Shown: positions 21,743 through 32,577, counted from the first letter of the stretch. The stretch is DNA of 64,000 bases from Entoloma clypeatum (GCA_963565915.1 OY751486.1:4030001-4094000), one strand, 5' to 3'. Notes: generated from the letters alone by a model not told the origin. Made by a program: numbers and translations.

Positions 21743-21743
21743 A

Positions 21744-22113
21744 TGTTATGGACTAACGACTACGGACGTATACGCTTACCTTTTCACTTTTACTCATCGG
21801 CCCCCGCTTACACATATCGTATTATACTTTATTTCCTTTAGTATACTTCGCTCCCGTGCTGACTCGCTTTCCGCAGCTGTCTGACTCATTCCACAGTCAG
21901 CTTACTCATTAGTGCATAGCCTTCCGCAGTCGCCTTACTCATGCGCACTGCCTTTCGCAGTTACTGACTCATTCGCTACCGCTCATAGTCAGTACTATAT
22001 AAACCTCATGTACCATAGCTACATTCCTTAGATTTAGCAATCACATTGCTCTTCGCCTTTCCATCTTCCTGCATACTCTGCCCGAACCTTGGAACGGTTT
22101 GTTACGCATAACA
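21744..22113 (+). repeat. 3' LTR of element A
   Basis: 370 bp, TGTTATGG to GCATAACA, about six transitions away from the 5' copy. It abuts element B pol without any matching duplication. Confidence 0.93.
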
Positions 22114-22608
22114 GCACCGGTTAAATGTTACCGCGCCGGTTGTCCAATTGATTGTGGGGTTGTGGTGTACCAACCAGTCATGTCCCAAGAGCATGTCCGT
22201 TCTCCCAATGTCCAGTACCATTGCTTCCATGGTTTCCTGATGTGCTCCCAAATCCAGTTTGACTTCGGCAAGTTGGCTCGCTTTCTGTTGTCGATTTGGT
22301 GATCCATCTGCATTTAGGATTGCTATGGGCGGTATTCCTCGCGTGGGGAGGTTCTGTTCGCGTACTATTCTGGGATGGATGCATGTGCATTCACATCCGC
22401 TGTCAACCTCAGGTCGGATAACCTTTGGTCCTCGTCGTGTCCTGAGCTGAGCTAACAGCCTGATTTCTCGTCTTTTCGGAGGTTTATCTCCCTTCACAAT
22501 CTTAGTCGACACAGCGGCTCGCTTGGCAGGGATGACATAGGTTCTATTGTCTGCAGTCATACAAGGCAAGCAAGTCCGTTTAATAGATAAGGGTCGCGAC
22601 TTAGCGTC
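22114..22608 (-). pseudogene. pol: truncated pol (protease region) of element B
   Basis: On the minus strand this continues from B gag in the -1 frame. It includes the protease DSG motif (RPEVDSGCECTCIHP) and the stretch LGHDWLVHHNPTINW, then ends at GCACC where element A begins. The protease segment has no stop, unlike A, whose TGA at 17747 corresponds to CGA here. RT onward is lost. Confidence 0.85.
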
Positions 22609-22610
22609 GT

Positions 22611-24208
22611 TTAATCGGACCCTTCGGGAAAATCCTTCTCGTCGGCTTCTAAGATTGCGGTTTCATCATTCTCGGCATCTTCCTCGGACACCTTCCTAAT
22701 CCTTCCGGAGTTCTTCTTCGGCTTGCGGCAGTTGCACGCGATATGGCCTTCTTGGTCACAGTTGAAACACTTGCGACCATCTTTCTTCTTTGGAGCGCTA
22801 CAGTCTTTAGCCAGATGACCGAAGCGCTGACAGTTGTAGCAACAGGCTACTCCTGCTTTGTCAATCTCCATGGCTTTGCCCTGACCACCATAAGTGGTAC
22901 CCGATCCAGTGCGCATGTCGCCGCCACCTCGGATGACCAGTGCGTGTCCTTCCATCTGTCGTCCCTTGTTTCGGATCTCCTTTGCGTAATCGGTGTATGT
23001 CTTGCCATCGCTGGCCACTTGTTCAGAGATTCTGCGGTTGACGTTCTTCTCTAGGATGTATTTCCCTGTTTCTTCACCAAGGTTTGACAGTTTCAAGAGT
23101 TCTTCAAATTCATCCAAGAATTCATCAACAGTGTGTTTCTCTTGTTTCAGGACTTTGAGTCTCGCTTTGGCAGCGACCGACTTGTTGGCGATGGATAATC
23201 ATGTGGCAATGTCATCGGAAAAACCTAGCCAGGTGATGTTCTCGTTGTCAACGGCAAGAGCATCTAACTTGTTACTGGCCCAGTGTCTGCCGGACCCTTC
23301 CATCATGCGGGATAGCACCGCAAGAATCTTCTGATCGTCTGTGAGGCTCTTTTGGAACCTGATGTATAGTTTGGTGGCTTTCCACCACTCATCAAAGGTG
23401 TATCTGTCCTTGAACATCCCAGGATCCTTGATGATCTTGGATGTATCCATTGTTTGTACAGCCGGGGCTTCTGCCATGTCTAGAGTCTGCGGAGGAGAAG
23501 AGGGGTCAGGTTGTTGGGATGAAGATGGGGTTCGGGATACAGGTAAGGATTGAAAATGAGTCCCTGTTCTAGGCGTCTGTTCGATATCTGACTGCGCAGA
23601 GTCAAAAGTAAATTCATCAGGGGACTCATCGGCGGAATCGGTGGCAAAACGTTCAGAGTATTTCCTCTGTAAATCTCTAAGGAATCTCTGTTCCTGCGCG
23701 TCTGTTGGTCGCGAGAAGGGGTCAAGTCTCTCGTTTCGTGCCCAACGGTTGTACTCGGTCTGTTGCTCGTCGGTGGTGAAGTGGGCGTAGATCTGCTGCT
23801 TCGAGTAAGACGTGGTGATGCGGCTCTGGGACGTCTCGATGTGAGCGTCCTAATCAATCTTCTGATAACGGTTGTCTGGACACCAATAAACTCTCTGATC
23901 TCTGTGATCCGACCTGTCTGAGGTCCTTCTTGAACGCGAAAGCTTTCGAGTTCGTTCTGTTGGGTGTTGTAATGCGCGATCTGGTGTTGCCGAGCAAGAT
24001 GGATGCTCTCTGCTATCTCGCTGTGGGGGCGATGCTCGTCGTTGTCTAGTTCTTCGTCAAGCACCTGCTGTAGGATGCGACGGATCTCTAATTTGATGTA
24101 CTGCTGGATGAGTGTAAAATCGATACTGTCTCGAGGACTTAGCTCCTCCTGTCGGGCTTCTGGCGTGCTGAATGGGTTACTGGTGAAGTCTTCAAAGAAG
24201 CGCGACAT
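22611..24208 (-). pseudogene. gag: gag of element B, one nonsense codon
   Basis: The arrangement matches element A: ATG at 24208 (MSRFFEDFTSNPF), the same frame offset near the middle, capsid-like region from 23477, and two CCHC knuckles (CYNCQRFGHLAKDC and CFNCDQEGHIACNC). One stop, TGA at 23199-23201, replaces a CGA that is intact in element A. At the two gag positions where A has stops, B has sense codons, so the two elements decayed independently. Confidence 0.85.
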
Positions 24209-24268
24209 CTTGACTCGTCTGGTAGTTGCTCTCTTCGCTCTGGGCAAACCTAACAAGATTTAGCAACT

Positions 24269-24656
24269 TGTTATGCGTAACAAACCATTCCAAGGTTCGG
24301 GCAGAGTATGCAGGAAGTGGAAAGGTGAAGAGCAAAGTGATTGCTAAATCTAAGGAATGTAGCTATGGTACATGGGGTTTATATAGTACTGGCTACGAGC
24401 GGTAGCGAGTGAGTCAGTAGCTGCGGAAGGCAGTGCGGATGAGTCAGTAACTGCGGAAAGGCAGTGCGAAGTGAGTCAGACGACTGCGGACTGAGTAATC
24501 CCTACTGCGGAGTGCGAGTCAGCGCGGGAGCGAAGTATACTAAAGGAGAATGGTAGAGTAAAGGTAAATGAATAAGCGGTCCAATGAGTCAAAGAAATAA
24601 CGAAGGTACAATGCAAGGGAAAAGTGCGTAACATACAAACCGGTAAGTCCATAACA
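24269..24656 (-). repeat. 5' LTR of element B
   Basis: 388 bp on the minus strand, starting TGTTATGGAC at 24656 and ending TAACA at 24269. Its U3 start differs from element A. It holds three TGAGTCA sites (24410-24416, 24440-24446, 24472-24478) separated by CTGCGGAA blocks. Just inside lies the same self-complementary primer site as in A. Confidence 0.9.
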
Positions 24657-24661
24657 CAAGG
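24657..24661. repeat. target-site duplication CAAGG, right copy
   Basis: This matches 15313-15317 on the other side of the composite and delimits the original insertion of element B. Confidence 0.8.
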
Positions 24662-25215
24662 GGTCGCACGCTTCTCATGAATCTCATCCGTGGCGCCCCT
24701 TTCCGTTCTGGAAGGCTGCGTGGTGTTGGCTTCTGAAAGTCGCCGCGGGAAATGGGTGGGTGTATTCTTTCAGGATTTTGCTTTGGGGGTTGCATGAGTA
24801 TAGGCTTCATTGGCATGGCTGCGTGTTTGCACCACAGAACGTAGCTTTGCCGCATTAGTCTGTTCTGGTGCCACTCCCTGGAGCTGTCTCCCGTGCACGC
24901 TGTTGACACTCAACGAGTCGTACCTAGCATAGGATTGTGCTGATGTATACGTCCGGCTGGATGTACAGGCCGATCCCACTGCCGATTCTGGACTGGTAAA
25001 AGGACCAACGGCCAGGATGTCCCAGGAGAATCCTCCTCTCCTATAGGGGCAGTGGATAAATCATGCTGCGGGTATGTACTGGGTGTTTACCGCCTGGTCC
25101 ACCGGGGGCCGCACTGGGGGCCGATCGAGGAACTGTAATGCTCAGACCTTGGCTGTTCGCGAGGATGGGCGAAAGCCCTGAGTGAAACGAACAATCGCAG
25201 CCTTGGGTGGATCCT
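24662..25215. repeat. rearranged pieces of the dispersed repeat
   Basis: On the minus strand 24662-24980 resembles the middle of the repeat at 27900-28020 (its rc contains TGCAACCCCCAAAGCAAA). On the plus strand 25085-25215 matches the conserved tail, including GAAACGAACAATCGCAGCC. The two pieces are in opposite orientation, so this copy has been inverted internally or is two partial copies. Confidence 0.55.
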
Positions 25216-26527
25216 GGAGGAACATGTGGGGATCGAATCTAACCACGACTGGGCCGGTCTATGCCGGTAAGCCGAGTGGCATTCTCCACGTTCTTGAGAT
25301 ATCAACCAAATATCAACATAAACTCATCTTCTGGGCTTTACTGATTATATATTGAGCTCCAGTCGGGCCTAGGCGATTGGCAACCAACTTGTAATATCAA
25401 ACTGTAAAGAAAGGAGCACTGAGGAGATTTTGAGGTGCCTACACTTCAAGCGATATAGGGCTGGTGGTGCCTTCATGGAATTCAGATCGAAACGTGCCTT
25501 CGAAAACTGCACCCCTAAGAAGAGATTGAATTCGGAAATGAGAGACAAGAACCACTGAGTACTGCCTCAATGCTTGGCGAACACCTCTCCCCTGCACCCT
25601 TTGTGTACGTCATACTTCCGATTCTCCTTTGAACCAAATCTATGCATCCGTCCACTGCTGAGAAGATTGACCGAAGTCATGTTCTGAATGAATCTGAAGG
25701 ACTCGAAAGCAAGTGAGAAGAGAAAACCCAAATGCATTGATATTGAATGAGTATGTGCCGGATAAGGTAGGGGACATCCATCTTCGACGAACGTCATGTG
25801 GGATTACTTTAGCGTTATGAACGCGCCCAAATTCGGACGAACACAAGAGATTGTAGGTTAGATGAGTATGTAGGTAGATTATAGACAATCGCTCCCTAAA
25901 ATCAATAGTTATATACTTTGGTATGCTGGATCTCTAACCGATTAAGAAAGCCAAAGAGATTGAGCAAGAAGATAGAAAAATAGTCTCAGGATGGCTTCCT
26001 CTGCCTCGCGCAAAATCGTCTCAGAAAAGACCCGGTGTCCTTGATATTTTCTAGCTGCCCAGGCTGCACGACTTCCCGTGAGACCTAGTGCATATGCATC
26101 AATAAACCGCCATGAACGGGTCGAAAACCTATCAATCAGTCAGGATCACAGGTGAATAGACAAGTCCAGACTTACCGTCACATGGATTTCATGACAGTTG
26201 GTCCCTCAGGAGACTTCACGTGAACCTGCACAATCAACTCAGGGAAGTTGTGCAGATCATGGGGCACGTACCTCAAGGATTTCCTTGTCATCATCATTAC
26301 ATATTGGGCGTTGTCGTTTACGCGGGTGCGTGAGAGAATCATTTGCGCCTTTCGCAACATTCTTAATGCGTGTAAGGATGTAAAGAGGGCGTTTCGGCGT
26401 CTTGAGGTTGTGAATTGACGTGACGCGACGTGTGTTGAATGGAAAAATGAATAGGCTTCACGGTCACACGCCAGATCCCAAATCAGAGTATCACACAATT
26501 TAGTATTGGGTGCTATCTATTGATTGT
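25216..26527. other. gene-poor region with decayed sequence
   Basis: I see no confident gene. A 30-bp segment at 25768-25797 recurs inverted at 27237-27275. A minus-strand open stretch at 26178-26498 has protein-like composition in its second half, but it lacks a usable start and its splice options introduce stops. It may be part of a degenerate gene cut by the transposon at 26530. Confidence 0.35.
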
Positions 26528-26529
26528 AT

Positions 26530-26561
26530 GGTGCAGTGTGCCTTACGGCCGCCACTTTTGG
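26530..26561 (+). repeat. left terminal inverted repeat
   Basis: It begins TGGTGCAGTGTGCCTTA and pairs with 27114-27145 with four mismatches. Confidence 0.8.
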
Positions 26562-26650
26562 ACAGCGGCGGAATTGCCCGGCAAAAAAAATTCAAATTTG
26601 TCATGGGAAGAGCGGGGCCGCAACAAGGGGTTGGATATCCTACAGTAATT

Positions 26651-26942
26651 TGCAATAGAAAAATACTTTATTGAGTTTTTTTGGGGTGCAGTCAAGCGAT
26701 ATCTTCGGGAGCACTGTGATTACACTTTCGAGACGTTGAAGGAAAACATGCCGGACGCACTTGCATCAGTATCCGTTGAGACCATCCGGAAATGGGAGCA
26801 TAGGATGAAAAGATGGATGGAGGCATATCGGGGTGGACTGGATGCGAAACAGGCTCAAATCCAGGTCAAAGCATTCAGTTCACGGCGCTACACATCGCAC
26901 AGAAGGGTTCCAGAGCGGGTCGCAGCCCAATTTGACATGTAA
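26651..26942 (+). pseudogene. C-terminal fragment of a DDE transposase
   Basis: An open stretch of about 95 codons reads IEFFWGAVKRYLREHCDYTF, then a helical part with TIRKWEHRMKRWMEAYRGG and SSRRYTSHRRVPE, ending at TAA 26940-26942. The FFWGAVKRYLRE block is what I know from the end of the catalytic domain of fungal DDE endonucleases of Tc1-like elements, where the last catalytic acid lies nearby. The N-terminal DNA-binding part and most of the core are missing, and a TAA lies just upstream in frame. Confidence 0.7.
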
Positions 26943-27113
26943 TTACCTTGTTTGGTACTAGGCGGCGGAATCGACCACCCCAAAAACAAGAACTTCCACA
27001 GTTTTGAGTATTTTGACAAACCGTTTTAGGGTTTTGTTCCTCTCATCAAAACAAGCATTTTGGCTAAAGGACTAAGAAATCTGACTTTTTTTTCAGGAGG
27101 AATTTTGGTTGTA

Positions 27114-27145
27114 CAAAAGTAGCGGCTTTAAGGCGCACTGCACCA
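27114..27145 (-). repeat. right terminal inverted repeat
   Basis: On the minus strand it begins TGGTGCAGTGCGCCTTA. It is followed on the plus strand by TA 27146-27147. Confidence 0.8.
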
Positions 27146-27147
27146 TA

Positions 27148-27485
27148 GGCACCGATTGGGACCAAAGTCACTGTAGCTGACGCAGTGAGCATATTCGTTC
27201 TTACTCGCCCAATTAAGCCACTGTCACGCTGTGCACGTGATGTTCGTCGAAGATGGATGTCCCCTACCTTAGCTAAAGAACGTAAAGTGGTGGGAGTATG
27301 TCTGACGATGAAAGCTGTCTTCTTTGGTCCGCAACAGAAGTATGCATTTATATATGAGGCTCGAAAGAACGTGAATCTGGCTCGGATGACTGCATTGAGG
27401 AATAGGGGGCCTTGCTTCTGGGACGGGGAATATGGGGCAATTGTGGTTTAGGACAAAACTGAATCATATACATTGCGGCGAGTAT
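27148..27485. other. short spacer, no gene seen
   Basis: Only weak frames are present. Positions 27237-27275 repeat, in inverse orientation, a segment at 25768-25797. Confidence 0.35.
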
Positions 27486-28200
27486 GTCGAAAGGTGCTCA
27501 ACCGAGTGAGCGAGTTCCAAAAATTGCACAGCAGACAAAGAGTAGTCTGAATCGAGTTTCGCCATCCCGAAGGACGGGAGTTGCGAAGTGAACTAAAGAG
27601 CGGATGCATCACAGTTAGCACGCAAGGTCGCAGGCTTCTCGTCTGTGGGGCCTTGGATCCTTCCTGACAGTTCGGGTAGCCTGCGTATAATTCTATATGC
27701 ATGGCGAGATGATCGACAGCGCCACCGTAGGTGGGGCTTCGGATGTGTACTGATCCAGGGAAACAAAACGGTGTGGGCCACCGTTGTATTTGATTGTGTT
27801 CTGCCAGGATGGTGTCCAGGGTACTGCACATGAAAAGCTCGACGCATTATTCATGCGTCGAACTGACGTTCCAGGCGCGCAGGCACGCATCCACGCGATA
27901 AAGCCCGTGTGCAACCCCCCAAGCAAATCTGTGAAAAGTGCATCCGCCCGATCCCCGAGACGACTTTCGAACCCCAACGATGCGCAGCCCTCCCTTGTCC
28001 CGAAGGCCAAGATCACGAGACATCGACACAAAGGAGGCGAATTTCTGGTACGCCGCTAGGCGGATTACCGCCCGGTCCCGCGAGGACCAATCGAGGGGGA
28101 CTGGAGTGCTCAGACCTTGGCCCGTTCGTTAAAATGGGTTGGTAAAAACCTTGCGTGAAACGAACAATCGCAGCCTTGAGTCTGCTGTGGATGCATCATG
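27486..28200 (+). repeat. dispersed repeat of unknown type, copy 2
   Basis: It is homologous to 13283-14118 in the same orientation, shorter by about 120 bp in the middle. The tail (about 28010-28190) is almost identical to copy 1 and includes the GGTCC/GGACC hairpin near 28074-28088. It ends about 200 bp before the aldo-keto reductase start, so it may influence that promoter. Confidence 0.7.
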
Positions 28201-28396
28201 AAAGAATCCGCGTGGGTAATTGATTTGAGCTTTAAACCGCAACGGCTGTACCGGCCCGCCGCACCGCCACGAATAGCCAACGTGAATTCGGATTCAGACC
28301 AAGTACAAAAAAACCGGACAAATAGTCGAACGTCATCGGCCCAAGAACTATATAAGCGGGTTATTCTATGGCTCTTCCTACTCAATAACACCCACC

Positions 28397-29673
28397 ATGC
28401 CTGCTAGCAAAACTCTCAGGCTTAACACCAGCGCCGAAATGCCCACAGTTGGTCTGGGTCAGTCACGTCCACTGATCATCACTTGGGTGCGCTTGACAGA
28501 GATGCTGATTCAAGAGATCCGTAGGCACATGGAAATCCGCGCCTGGAGCAGTAGAACATGCCGTCGAGCACGCTCTCAAGCATGGATACAGGTTGATTGA
28601 TACCGCTACCGCCTATCAGAACGAGGCGGAGGTTGGCCTTGGTATTAAGGCGTCTGGTGTCCCCCGCGGCGAGATCTTCTTGACCACTAAACTTGACAAC
28701 CCGCATCATGTGAGGGTAGCTGAGGCGCTGGAGGACTCTCTCCAGAAACTAGGGACTGACTATCTTGATCTATGTGGGTCGCAGTCCACTCTTGTACAAC
28801 GTATGAGTTAATTTCAACCCTTAACAGGGCTCATGCATTGGCCTGCCCCAATGACCGAAGGGTCTGTCGCGCCGATCAAGGAGGTGCACAAATGCTAGAT
28901 TACAACTTTGTAAAAGTTGACGTTCACATCGGTTGTAGATTGACTGGCTCGCCACATGGAACTCCATGGAGAAATTGTACAAGGCTCACCCTAACAAACT
29001 CAAGGCGATCGGTATATCAAATCCCTTTATCAAATCATTCTTTAGCTCATTAGGTTGTGCATCGAGGTGTATCCAACTTCTCCATTAAGTTCCTCGAGCG
29101 CCTTCTTGAAAGCGCCGAGGTCGTCCCCGCTGTAAATCAGATTGAGCTCCACCCGTACGTGTATCCTCGAGAGCCCAGATCAACCCCATGCCTCATATCC
29201 AATACCAGTTCATGCCCTCAGCAGCAGCTCGTTGATTTCTGCGGGGATAAGGGTATCGTCGTCACCGCCTACTCTCCTCTCGGATCCGACAATTCTCCCC
29301 TCCTTCAGAACGAGGTCGTTGATAAGATTGCTAAGAAGCATGGCGTGCACCCTGCAAATGTCCTTATTTCTCTACAGGCCAACAGGCCCGGTGTTAATGG
29401 TTAGTGCTACAGTCCGTCGTAACGAATGGCCGCCAAACTTATCGCCCCGAAGTCCTCCCTAAGTCTGTCACCAACTCGCGTATTGAAAGTACGCCTTCTC
29501 TACTCTGGCGCAGTTAAATACTCACCCGCCTTCCAGGCAACTTTGACAACATCATCGACCTGACCAAGGAAGAGATTCAAAAACTGAATGACATTGACAA
29601 GACGCATCACTTCCGCGCCTGCCATCCGAAGTGGACTGGCTTCGGATCTCTTGGCTTCCCTGACTGCGAGTGA
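28397..29673 (+). CDS. aldo-keto reductase
   Basis: Eight exons (28397-28457, 28525-28773, 28828-28883, 28939-29011, 29067-29154, 29209-29399, 29453-29488, 29537-29673) give 296 residues. All four catalytic residues of the AKR fold are in place: Asp46 and Tyr51 in LIDTATAYQNE, Lys76 in FLTTKLDN, His107 in LMHWP. Further along come VSNF and NQIELHP of the barrel, AYSPLGS, the NADP-binding LPKSVTNSRI, and the usual C-terminal helix ending FPDCE. The family reduces aldehydes and ketones with NADPH in the cytosol. It resembles yeast Gcy1/Ypr1 and plant-type AKR4. TATATAAG at 28349-28356 could be the TATA box. Confidence 0.92.
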
Positions 29674-29922
29674 AGGATGAGAGATGACTTATCCATATGT
29701 AAAATATACTCTGTCCATGTCGTACAGCGCGGCGTCGAAGGCAGCATCCACCGACTTGATAAGATCAGATCGCTAAGCACTGCGTTCGCCAGCACCACGA
29801 CTCAGTTCTACATATGCGACTTTCCCTTCCTTTTTGGCTGCGACGATCGCATGTATCAAACCATATTAGACCATCCTTGGTAACCTGGAGGACCCCTACC
29901 ATCCGTGGAATTCTCTCAGTTG

Positions 29923-32577
29923 ATGGCGACTCTTCCTCGCGCTTCCAAACTTGCAGCGCCCAACCCCTTTTTTCATAGGACACAGTCTGAATTCGATGCT
30001 GGACTCAATACATCAGCTGCATGGACAGAGCATCTCGATTCGAGTCCCGTGTCTGGCTCATTGTCTGATGAAGAGCCTGATACTGGTTATGCCGATGAGG
30101 TCGCACAGCAGGAGGTCTACCTGCCTGCAAGGGCATTGTATGATTTCGAAGGGAAGGCAGAGTTTAGAGAGTTGAGTGTAAGTGCGGGTGACGCGCTTGA
30201 AGTTGTCAAGGAGGATCTTGCGGATGGCTGGAGTTTGGTGAAGAATACCGCTGCAGAGGTAGGCTTGTTGCCCAGGACCTATTATACCGTGCGTTTTCCC
30301 TCTTCATTGAATGAAAGAAACTATGAAGCTGATGTTCGATCATCATCTCTAGTTTACAGCTGACTTTACTCCCGCCTCGGATTTGGAGCCGCCTGTGTCG
30401 AACACTCTTGGATATCACTCCCAAAAAGAACCCTCCTCCGATTCTATAACGCCCCGCGGATCCCTAAATCATGATCCATCTCAAATATTGGTACCTCAAA
30501 ATACAGGTGAATGGCATCGCATGTTTCCCAGCTTCCGGCGAAGTCTGCTTCGTGGCAAAAGTCTGAACCGGTTTTCGAGCTTCGTCACGAGCGGTGCGGA
30601 GGAATTCGTACTCAAGGGCACACCGGCAGCTAGTGTAATCACATCCGACGTCTCGCCTTCCGCTCACGGTAAGGACGCGAGCGACGCGACGATAGATGAA
30701 GAAGAACATGCTCGACTCAGTCGTCTGGGCCTCGGTGAAGCCGATCGCCATTTCGTCGAGGCTGGCCCAATATGGAAGGAGAAGCTGCCCCCGTTCCGAG
30801 TGCTCGTACACTCTCCGTCAAAGAGAACATCGACATTTTCTGGCGCATATACGATATATAGCGTCACGTCACTCTTTCAGCCTCCATCCATTGGTAAAGG
30901 AGAGGAGGCAACTGGGATTGGAGGCAACAAAATCGGAGCTTCAGACGTGCAAGCGTCTGGTCCATCACGCGTAACTGTCTACCGGCGATTTTCCCATTTT
31001 GTGATCCTGCATGCTGCCTTGACACGTCGACTTCCTGGTATTGCGCTCCCCCCGCTTCCAGAGAAGCAGTATGCTGGCCGCTTCAGTCAAGAATTCGTCG
31101 AGGCGCGGAGGGGCGACTTGGAGAGGTATATCGGACGCGTTGTAAGGCATCCAGTCGCAAGATATGCGGAAGTGGTAACATTTTTCCTCGGGTGTGAAAG
31201 TGATACGGTATGGGCGGAAGGTTATGGTATAAGAGCCCAGTTGACCAATCGGTGAAAATCTGCAGGAATGGACACGTCTAGTTCCACATCACCTTGCCAT
31301 GCCTGCTGCGGGTCCAACATTCTATGCGCATGTATTTCATCCCGCATTCAATGTCGACGCCGAAGAAGCCGAAGACGCGATCCAACGATTTGATCAACAC
31401 ACTAAGGCTGTGGGTAAGGGTGTCCAAGGTTTACGAAACATTTTCGGTCGTGTCAGAGAGGCGAGAGTTGGTCGGTTTTCTCTATCTTTCGCGGGCTTCG
31501 AGGTTCTGATCGACATACTTTCATCCACGAAGAGATGTCAAAGGCCGAAAGGCTACTGGCCTATTCACTTTTGTCTCTAATAACATCGAAACCCTTGGCT
31601 TCTGCGCCACTGATAGGGGTGAACGAAGACGAATTTTTTGACGGGAAGAGCAAAGGTCTCCTGAACGAGGAAGGCGCATGGTGCTGGCGCGAAGGCTGTC
31701 AGGGTATAATAAACTCTGTCTTTGTCGTCCCGTAACTCATAAGTAGCAAGATTGCCTGAAACTGACCAAGGCGATTCAAAGGACCTCGGAAACGCTGCAG
31801 AATACTGCAGACATTTATGACGATCATGTACGCACTCCTTGTTCAGACTGTCAACCGTGCTTAACTTTATGCTCTCAGGCGAGACGAACGCAGTTGGCCA
31901 CCCATGAGTCTCTCAAAGGGATGGCTCACCCGTCTTCTCTATACGAGGTGATCTGCGTTAGCGAACCTGATACACTGCCTTTTTATTTACACGGCCTCAC
32001 CAAAGGGTGTTGTGACGACTCACAAATCGACGCTTTCACGCTACAAAGAGGCAACGGTAGAGGGGAATGTAAGTCTATCTTTATCACAACGAGTTTATTT
32101 GACACAACCCAACGTATTTGGAGGCTGACGAAGAAGTGGCTGCCCGGTGCGAAACTGTGTTGAACACCACCATGGCCGAACTGGAAACTTATCATAGTCA
32201 GAAGGGAGAAGACTTCCAGACTTTAATGACGGAACATCTAGATGGAGAGATTGACTTTTATGAGCAGGTCGGTCCATCCAACACCCATTGATGATGAGAT
32301 GCGATGTTTTTTTCACCAGGTTTTAAATCGATTGAAAGCTTCTCGCTCGGCGTACGATCAGCCTCAATTTGACCGACTCGGGAGTTCACCCCGCCAACCT
32401 TCAATGTATGAACGCGAGTTGGAGAACCCTCGTTTGACGGCAAAACCATTGCTTCAACCGTGTCCTCATGCATTTGATTCAGTCCCTATGAGGCCTGTGA
32501 GTGTTGCCATTCAGGAGGGTATGGGTTTGTTTCTTGGTCCGTCGACGCGTGGAAGTGTATTTGGAAAGTTTTGGTGA
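29923..32577 (+). CDS. SH3-PX-BAR sorting nexin, SNX9/18/33-like
   Basis: Nine exons (29923-30288, 30353-31207, 31266-31466, 31535-31703, 31751-31827, 31879-31947, 32006-32068, 32124-32267, 32320-32577) give 733 residues. The N-terminal SH3 domain starts ARALYDFEGKAEFRELSV (about residues 67-122). The PX domain has VYRRFSHFVILHAALTRR and LPPLPEKQ with the lipid-binding basic residues (about 265-405). The rest is helical and fits a BAR domain (QTLMTEHLDGEIDFYEQ near its end). A long Ser-rich linker joins SH3 and PX. This order is the SNX9 subfamily, which binds PI(4,5)P2 membranes and dynamin or WASP partners at endocytic sites. The SH3 ligand in this fungus is unknown. Confidence 0.88.

Larger units (their letters stand above)
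15543..22113 (+). mobile_element. Ty3/gypsy chromodomain retrotransposon A, full length (6.57 kb)
   Basis: It is bounded by two 370-bp LTRs that start TGTTA and end TAACA. The order is LTR, self-priming PBS, gag with two zinc knuckles, protease, RT, RNase H, integrase, chromodomain, a small extra ORF, polypurine tract, LTR. Integrase before chromodomain and the self-complementary PBS place it with the Tf1/sushi-type chromoviruses. The LTRs differ by about six substitutions, all transitions, so insertion is fairly recent. Flanks do not match (GAGTG left, GCACC right), so it has no target duplication of its own. Nonsense codons at 16602, 17208 and 17747 make it non-autonomous. Confidence 0.93.
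15318..24656 (-). mobile_element. Ty3/gypsy element B, interrupted and partly deleted, carrying element A
   Basis: Element B lies on the minus strand. Its 5' LTR is at 24269-24656, gag follows leftward, and pol stops abruptly at 22114 just after the protease. The 3' part of its other LTR is at 15318-15542. Everything between 15543 and 22113 is a different, plus-strand element (A). The 5-bp duplication CAAGG at both outer ends shows that the two B LTRs were made in one insertion. The rest of B pol and the start of its 3' LTR are missing. B gag carries a nonsense codon, so B is dead. Confidence 0.85.
26530..27145 (+). mobile_element. deleted DNA transposon (616 bp) with TIRs and TA duplication
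   Basis: The ends are inverted repeats of about 32 bp starting TGGTGCAGTG, matching at 28 of 32 positions, and are flanked on both sides by TA (26528-26529, 27146-27147). A TA duplication is typical of the Tc1/mariner supergroup. The interior keeps only the C-terminal end of a transposase, so this is a non-autonomous deletion derivative of a larger element. Confidence 0.8.

Noticed and set aside
15536..22118. Target duplication of element A
   Set aside because: The bases before 15543 (GAGTG) and after 22113 (GCACC) do not match, also when shifted by a few bases.
26178..26498. Minus-strand open stretch with protein-like composition
   Set aside because: It has no ATG at its beginning, and the obvious intron inside it creates a stop. 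It may be a fragment but cannot be supported as a gene.
28397..29673. Aldo-keto reductase as a pseudogene, since unspliced frames are short
   Set aside because: Eight exons join in phase and keep all four catalytic residues, so the gene is intact.
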